Below are positions 57,553 to 64,000 of a stretch of 64,000 nucleotides of DNA, one piece after another. Made by a program: the position numbers and the translations under genes. Location: the NCBI GenBank assembly GCA_000320605.2, contig KB445805.1:653095-717094 (forward strand), written 5' to 3'. This stretch comes from Gelatoporia subvermispora B. Lineage: Eukaryota; Basidiomycota; Agaricomycetes; Polyporales; Gelatoporiaceae. How positions within the stretch are numbered: position 1 is the stretch's first letter; each line of letters starts with the position of its first letter. The notes beneath the pieces are model-generated. The model made no database searches, was not told where the DNA came from, and was given only the letters and a program-made list of their open reading frames with translations.

Positions 57553-59433
57553 AATCCTTCGGCGCCTCGCTCTGGTTGTCGTTTGAGCCCGTGCTTTAGA
57601 GGACATCTTGTGTTATACACATCACTTACACTCTTTTTGTCGGACGCCCTGCCTAGAGGAACGGTCATAAGGCAACCGATTTGATACTATAGTACTTGAC
57701 CTTGTCTTTCTTTTCCTTTTTGTTCGCCTTCCTAGATTCCCTCATACCTTGATGCATCTCACGAGCGATACCTAATGCATGACTCGCCATTGGATACTGG
57801 ATACTGCGGGTCTTTGTGGGTTGGATGAGTAAACTCTTGGCTGCGGATTTCAGGGAGTGTATCGCCTCGGTTACTGCAGCTGCGGATAAGGGAGCGTTGT
57901 TGGAAACCGTGATTCGCTGCTCTCCTCTGCCTTCCTCTACTCTCCCATCCCGCAGTTTAGGAGTCCACGATCGATCGATCTGCCGCGTACGGCTATCTAA
58001 GCACCTCCGGTTTCCCGAGGCCTTGGTTCAGCCATTACGCTCCATCTCGTGAAACAAAAGGAAGCAGGCTCTGCTTGCTTGGACCCCTTTCCACCGCTAT
58101 GCTTACGAGTTCGCTCATTGGGGTTGCGACGTTCCCTAAGACTTACATTGATTGAGAATGCGCTTCAGGTGTTGCAACTTCGAAGGATGTAGGACTTCAG
58201 GGTTTAGTCGCAGATGTGATCGACCGCATAGGAGATCTTGGTATTGTGTCGGTTGACTAAACACGTGTTTTCTCCAGTCTCTGCCACTGGAAGATGCAAC
58301 CCCGCAGAGTGGACACTCACAACGCGCCAGTACTGCATGCACGTAGTCGTGTTCATCGTCATGCGACCGAAACATAGATCACGTGTTATCATCTTTAGCC
58401 TTCATCGCGGCAAACGCCGATGCGGCTACGATCGTGTTTTGACGAGATGAGTTACAAGATGACCATCTGTCGTTCCGCGGCTTCGACAGCGGTATGTCCT
58501 AGCTTTGACTTCAAGGTGATCCTTACTTTCGTAAATTCTTGATGCTCCAGCTAAAATATCTATCAATCATCTGTGGACTCCCGAGTCCCTACGGTCATGA
58601 GTGGCCGAAAGCTACTGTCACCCCGAATGTTCTTGCAGCACCTACGTGATATATTCCATGCAGTGTCAGCCGGACGAAACGGACACCCTGCTCCCGGCCC
58701 CACTGATATCTCTAGGTTTTATTTGGGCGCACCTAGCCTTGTTTTTGAGCAAACCGGCTATGCAGATGTCTCACACAGTACACTCAGAATGTGCTGTTGG
58801 GACACTTGCCCCGGAGTTGCATTCACCAATACCTTCTGCGCAGCCGATCTGTTCTCATTGATGTGTATCAATGCGTGGCGACCTATTGGCTGTCTATGTA
58901 TCGGAAGGCGACCTCCTCTCTTTTCACACGAGGCGCCATGAGAATTCTTCAGCTGGTTTCTCAGAATCACCAGACTTGGTGACTTCGTGGCTACAAGCGC
59001 TGCTTGCTGAGACGTGGACTGAGGTGCTCGACATGTCATCTGAGCATGGTTTCACACAACGCAGCCCACTGACAATCCCGGCTACCCTCGCCTCTAGTTG
59101 CAAACGCGATTTGTGAGTGAGCTCTACGCACGACTTCCACGATGCGTCGCTCGCTCGCACGGTAGCCTGCTCGACCAACTTCCACTTCGCACACTGCAAT
59201 GATGTCGGCAACATTGCCGTTGTACTATTCCGATGCAACTGCGGGTATGCCTCGCTATAATTGGGGTGCTATAAAGCCTGCTCACAGGTCGGCCATCGGT
59301 TTAGCTGCTCTTGGCGGGCTCCACGACGACCAGACGTCGCGTTACGGGTGGGTGTTGCTCACTAGCTAGATCCTTGTATGTTCTGTATATCTGGTCTGCA
59401 GATTATTCCCTTTAATCCAGGCCCTCATTCAAC
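57553..59433. other. Spacer between two b561 genes
   Basis: About 1.9 kb with no recognisable DOMON exon for the downstream gene. Frames such as 58573-58941 plus look fortuitous. TATAAAG at 59270-59276 lies 160 bp upstream of the next ATG and may drive it. Confidence 0.45.
59270..59276 (+). promoter_or_regulatory. Possible TATA box of the b561-only gene
   Basis: TATAAAG in GTGCTATAAAGCCTG, 158-164 bp upstream of ATG 59434. It suggests the short gene has its own promoter and is not a fragment of a longer one. Confidence 0.4.
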
Positions 59434-60236
59434 ATGGTTCACGTCCCGTTGATCGGTTTTGAAAAGACCGTCGTGCCACATGCGATCTGCTGTGTTATTG
59501 GATTCCTTGGCCTTCTCCCAGCTGGAGCTATAACTGCTCGGTGGACACGTACCGTCACTCCTATCTGGTTTCATGCGCACTGGCTTATCCAGGCTGTGCT
59601 CGGTGAGTCGCATGCAGTCTGAGGATAGACAGCGACAAGTGATGCTCAAGCATGCCTAGCGGGTCCTATAATCATTGCGGGCGTTGCCTTGGGCATCCAT
59701 GCTGTGAATCAAGCTGAATCGGGCCCTCTTGCGGACACGCACAAGAAACTTGGCATTGCGCTGTTCATCCTCTACCTTGCGCAGGTGGCGGGAGGGCTAT
59801 TCATTCACTTCCTCAAGGTCCGAACCTACACGATTGTCGGCCGGTCCATCCAGAACTATGTTCATGCGTTCATGGGACTGTTGATCATTTCCCTCGCGTT
59901 CTATCAGGTACGGTTCATGTTGTGTTGTTTTCTAATCTGGGATTGACATTGTACCTTGCAGGCACGATTGGGCTTCAGATTTGAATGGTTCACTCAAACC
60001 GGAAGGAATGACAACTTACACGCGGCGGAGGTTGTGTGGATCGTTTGGGTTATCGTGAGTGACTCCCGTCATCCAGATCCTCGAGGAATGCTGACCGTGT
60101 CCCATAGGTGATCCCGGTGTTTTATTTCACCGGTCTCCTCATGCTCCGTCGTCAGTACATACAGGAACGTGCAGCCATCGACAAGCCACAGTCTATTCCG
60201 GACAGCGAGACCAAGACGGAAACCAACGGTCATTGA
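59434..60236 (+). CDS. Cytochrome b561 domain protein lacking a DOMON part
   Basis: Paralogue of the membrane half of the gene at 55802-57552. ATG 59434 starts MVHVPLIGFEKTVVPHAICC, aligning exactly where the b561 domain of the neighbour begins. Then follow VIGFLGLLPAGAITARWTRT, FHAHWLIQAVL, AGPIIIAGVALGIHAV, DTHKKLGIALFILYLAQVAG, NYVHAFMGLLIISLAFYQ and VVWIVWVI. The tail FTGLLMLRRQYIQERAA ends KTETNGH at TGA 60234-60236. About 210 residues in four exons. Intron positions match the neighbour. Haem-ligand histidines (VPHAICC, HAHW, THKKLG, YVHAF) are kept, so it should still bind haem, but without an external cytochrome domain its electron acceptor is unclear. No DOMON exon was found upstream. 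Confidence 0.8.
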
Positions 60237-60600
60237 AACCAGTTCCATCTATCCCGCACCAGGACGGTGATACATACTGTACCCGACGTGTATTCGTTCC
60301 TGGTCGTTTATGCATCTTCCGGAAACATTTCTTACGTATTTCACGACTGATGCACTACACCAACACTCCTGTAATGATCTGACACTTTGATGACTACGTC
60401 TTCCCTTGGTTTCGACGGGAGTTCCCAAGGCACAACGTGCAACTTGCAAATATTAACAACGCCTAATGCGCGCGTAAGCGACGTCAAGCTATACACTAAG
60501 ACACAACTACCGACAACCGCGAAAACGTGATAAATACTCCGAAAACATGTACATTCCCTCTGAACACTGCAACAGAACGAAAGCATTTCACACTTGTGGA
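60237..60600. other. Intergenic between convergent genes
   Basis: About 360 bp, probably the two 3' UTRs. Nothing else seen. Confidence 0.5.
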
Positions 60601-63404
60601 TCATGGTCGGTGCAGCGCCTTGCGTGCTTCCTCGCTTGCTTTCTGCGCTTTCATGATAGCCGACCGCACCGGCACTTTCATAGCAGAGCCAGTCGTCCTA
60701 GACCCGGACGAGGTCGCCGCGTTTGCTGCATTGACTACCGCCATCGCGCGGAGGCCACCTCCACTCTTCCGTGGTGCTCGCCGTACGGCACTCGCTGCTG
60801 GCGCCGACACAGCATTTGTTGCAGATTGAAGTGGCAAAGAGGCGACCGATGCTGTACGTGTGAGCCGCTCGCGGTCGCAGCGCTTGATGAATGGACTCGG
60901 AAGATTCTCCTCATCTGATAGATCATACTCGGGAGGAGACTGGGAGACCGCGGGTGCAGCAGCCTGCGCTGCCTGTGCGGCAGGCGCTGCATGAATGACG
61001 GAAGATGACGATGATGAGGACGCAGAAACGGTCGTGGCGCGGGTGAATTTCCGTGGCGGCTCAGCACGTGCCGGTGGTTCTGAGCGAGCTGACTCTGCGC
61101 TCGTGGTGTCTAGCAGGGGTCGTGATGAGGACGCGCGAATGGAGGGTCTCCTCAACCGAGTTGGTCGTTGTGCGGGAGCCGCCCCGAGTGACTGTTGCGT
61201 GGGTGTATTCTCTGAGTCTGTCTCTTCACGCTCGCGTTTCATCGATAGCCGACGAGTCTGTTCCTCTGAGATTGTCTCGTCGGGCTCGTCGTCGCTTTCC
61301 GCCTCCGAATCAAAGTCAAAGATCTTGGCGAAGTTCAGGCCCACCTTGGGTGTGTTCATGAAGAGCTTTGCAAGCTCTGCCTGAGTGGGTGTCGCCACAG
61401 GTTCTCCTGTCGCAGTGAGGATTACGCCTTTCATCGCAGACGGTGCCTCAGATGGCCCAGTTGACTTCGAGGAGAGGGGAGTCTGGAAGATAGGTGGCTT
61501 GGCCACTCGTGTGAGATGCGAGTGCTCTGGAGATCCCACTAGACGGTTCAATGGCGCGAGGATGTTTCTTACTTCTTCGCTCGCCTTCGAGACTTCGGCC
61601 GATATCAGTATCGCTCAAATCCTCCGAAGGCAACCGCATGTGTCTCACCTTTCTTCTCCGAGCCTGCAGCTTCCAGGGAGGCCATCTTCCTCTCAACCTC
61701 CGCGCGCATACTCTCCAGGGTCGTTCGTTCGTGCTCAAGTTCTTCTGCGCGCTGCTGCACCCACTCCATGCGCTCCTCGACTGCGCGACCCATTGCCTCG
61801 CGAGTCTTGCGCTCCCAATCTGCCCACATTCTCCCAATCTGCTCTTCGCGCGCACGTACTGCCTCCATAATCTCCTTCTCCCGTTGTGACATCCGTGCAG
61901 CGACCTCCGTCTCCTGCTTCAGTACCATGGCCCGTAGCTCCTCATCTCGGCGTGCAACGGCCTCGCGAATGCGCTGGTGCAGCGCAGCTTCGGCGTTTGC
62001 GACCATGGACCGCAAAGCGATGAGCTCCTCGTCTTTCTGTGCGAGGACTGTGGTGAGTTGCTTCTCTTTCTCGGCAGTCACAGCTTCGCGTGCCAACAAG
62101 TCACGTTCCTTCGCGATCAGCGTGGCCTTGTGACTCTTCACCGTGTTCAGCCTGGTAGTGATGAGCGGAGATATACGATGTGGACGGAGCGAAGCCTTAC
62201 ATCTTCTGGGTCTCGCTGACCTTCAGGGAAAGGTCGATGCGCTCGTGTTGAAGCAGTTGTGCCGCGGACGGCCGCATCGCCGGCTGTCAGATACTCAGAC
62301 CGTCTCGGATGTCGGATGTCCTACAGTACTCACGTTGAGGTTCAGCATTGCCTTAATGACCGACGTGAGCGAGGGACTGTAGCCTTTCGGCAGTGGGGGT
62401 ATACGTCCGTTCCTGTGCGAAATTAGCTAGTGGCCTCCTGCAGCGTATCAGAGTGGCAGGACTGACCGAATCAGAATGCTGAGTTCTGCGTGGGTTTTTG
62501 CTTCGTGGAATGGTGGTTTGAGTGCACATAACTCATATATGAGGCATCCGAGAGACCATATGTCAGATTTCGAGTCGTATGCCTTCTCTTGCATAAGCTC
62601 GGGCGACATGTAATATGGTGTCTGTTGAACTCATTAGCACAGTTCCGACTTGCAACGCATCACTACGTACTCCAACATATGTGTTGGCGAAGCTCGCTTG
62701 CGTTAACGCCTTTGAGAGACCAAAATCGCCCAATTTCACGGTGTTGCCTTCGTCGAGAAAGACTGCAGAGTGGGTGAGCCAAGCCACATAGAACGGGCAT
62801 CAAGCGGAAGGACTCACCGTTATCCGGCTTCAGGTCTCGGTGCAGAATTTGTGCCCTTCGTTCCCTCCCATCTCCCTCCACGCTACTTGTACGGCCCGGG
62901 TTGTTTGGGTGGTGACAATGGTTGAGTGCGAGCAGGATCTGCATAAAATAGTTCCAGACAGTGTCCTCGGGTATCGGTCGATTGTGGCGCTGCGCGTGCT
63001 TGATGACTGTCGAAAGGTCTCCGCCACCACAGTACTCCATGACAATGTATAGAATCCCAGCGTCGCGGTCGACGAAGCGGTCATGATAGCGCACAATGTG
63101 CTCATGGTGGAGGTCCTTCAGGATATTTCTATGGAAGAACCTGGTCTGACGTCGGTAGTAATTTGGGTGCAGGGGCACTCACACTTCTGCAACAATCTGC
63201 TTTCTATCCCGCTCGCTCATCCTCTCAAAGTTGAGCTCTTTCCGCGCCAAGATCTGTGAAACATGAGTGCTATGGGACGCTGTTCGTCTCCCATGAGATG
63301 TGACGACTGACCTGACCATCCGCCTTCCGCCGTACTTTCCGAATGATTCCAAAAGACCCATTCCCAATAACGTCTAAAGGCTCATAGAGGTCTGGTGAGG
63401 CCAT
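60601..63404 (-). CDS. NIMA-related protein kinase (Nek2/Fin1/Kin3 type)
   Basis: Ser/Thr kinase that promotes mitotic entry and spindle-pole events. ATG 63404 begins [20 protein letters not shown] (glycine loop), followed by [20 protein letters not shown] (ATP-binding Lys). Next are [20 protein letters not shown] and [21 protein letters not shown] Gly/Arg-rich insert precedes the catalytic LHRDLKPDN; then [12 protein letters not shown] (DFG) and YYMSPELM. The lobe ends near [11 protein letters not shown] coiled coil follows ([40 protein letters not shown]), typical of Nek2-like kinases. The long C-terminal tail is Ser/Ala/Pro-rich and acidic in part ([20 protein letters not shown]), ending at 60601. 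Roughly 780 residues, about eight introns. Intact. Confidence 0.92.
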
Positions 63405-64000
63405 GGCAGCAGCAGAAACAAGACAATGTGGAGAATGAAATTGACGACGTTCGCCTGGTTCGGACTCGAACCGTTTCGACGCGTTGAGTCACATGATCGC
63501 GACGACCACAAGCGCTAGTTGAATATTCCGATTCCCCATAAGGAATCGGTTATCATCCTCAATAGCACGGTAGCTTATGTAAGCTGGATTTTGTGGACCC
63601 GTGTTCTCCCGCATCTGGGTGCCGTTTATTCCCGTGACTTGTGCCTTTCTGCACGTATTGGCAGTACTTCGCATTTCTACAGCCCGATGCATTTGAACCT
63701 ACTTTAAACTTGATTGATATTCCTGGTACAGGCAGCACACAACATGTAGATTGCTCAGCACAACTATTTTTCCATCCATTTTGAAGGAGCAGCAAGTGAT
63801 AACGCGTGATGAGCAAAGCAATGAAGTGAAGTTCCGTGTTGGCCAGTCCGACTAGTGATATGCAGTGGGAGTCAAACAATAATACTGTGTATCTAACTTC
63901 AAGGGCAGGGACATCATAAAAATGCAGTGATGTATAACTCAGGCAATTAATGGGGGAATCGGAGAGGGGCGCGCGGGGTGCGCCAACTCAGCCAAGTTTA
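63405..64000. other. Intergenic to the right edge
   Basis: Promoter side of the NIMA kinase gene and onward. No coding exon, RNA gene or repeat that I can support. A T-loop-like sequence near 63455 was considered and rejected. Confidence 0.4.

Noticed and set aside
63445..63500. tRNA gene on the minus strand, from a GGTTCGAGTCC-like T-loop
   Set aside because: The T-stem pairs only partly, and no matching 7-bp acceptor stem, D-arm or anticodon arm could be drawn.
1..64000. CRISPR array, bacterial operon or secondary-metabolite cluster
   Set aside because: No regularly spaced repeats, no bacterial gene structure, and no polyketide or peptide synthase, terpene cyclase or P450 genes were found.

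Overview
The window is a gene-dense stretch of a basidiomycete nuclear genome, most likely an agaricomycete. The genes have many exons with short introns (mostly about 45-60 nt, GT-AG), GC-rich coding sequence and clear eukaryotic families: carnitine acetyltransferase, a GATOR2/SEACAT subunit, an RPD3-type histone deacetylase, glycerol-3-phosphate acyltransferase, signal peptidase subunit 3, a NIPA-type magnesium transporter and a NIMA kinase. A tnp2-type transposon and small fungal Zn2Cys6 regulators fit the same placement. The species cannot be told from sequence alone. Exon joins were worked out by eye from splice consensus and family conservation, so junctions are less certain than gene identities.

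Layout. 1-12.4 kb: three conserved minus-strand genes (carnitine acetyltransferase, Mio/SEA4, RPD3-like HDAC). The first is bracketed by a diverged inverted repeat of about 250 bp. 12.8-32 kb: a lineage-specific region. At its edges sit two paralogues of an unrecognised coiled-coil protein (12875-14287 and 30648-31926). Inside these lie two paralogues of a small protein with a C-terminal zinc cluster (17651-18831 and 28971-30170) plus two broken fragments of that family. In the middle is an apparently complete 8.1 kb CACTA/tnp2-like transposon (19901-28035) with matched terminal inverted repeats, flanking 9-bp direct repeats and four genes. 32.8-36.8 kb: an orphan gene and a single-pass membrane protein. 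38.2-42.5 kb: GPAT and SPC3 in a divergent pair. 45.9-51.5 kb: a Zn2Cys6 factor with a C-terminal cluster, then the NIPA transporter. 51.5-55.8 kb: gene-poor. 55.8-60.2 kb: two neighbouring cytochrome b561 genes, one carrying an extracellular cytochrome (DOMON-like) domain and one with the membrane part only. 60.6-63.4 kb: a NIMA kinase.

The housekeeping genes do not form an obvious pathway. Acetyl-carnitine handling, TORC1 nutrient signalling (Mio) and glycerolipid synthesis are all metabolic but are probably neighbours by chance. The most unusual part is 12.8-32 kb, where transposon insertion, gene duplication and decay of zinc-cluster genes overlap.
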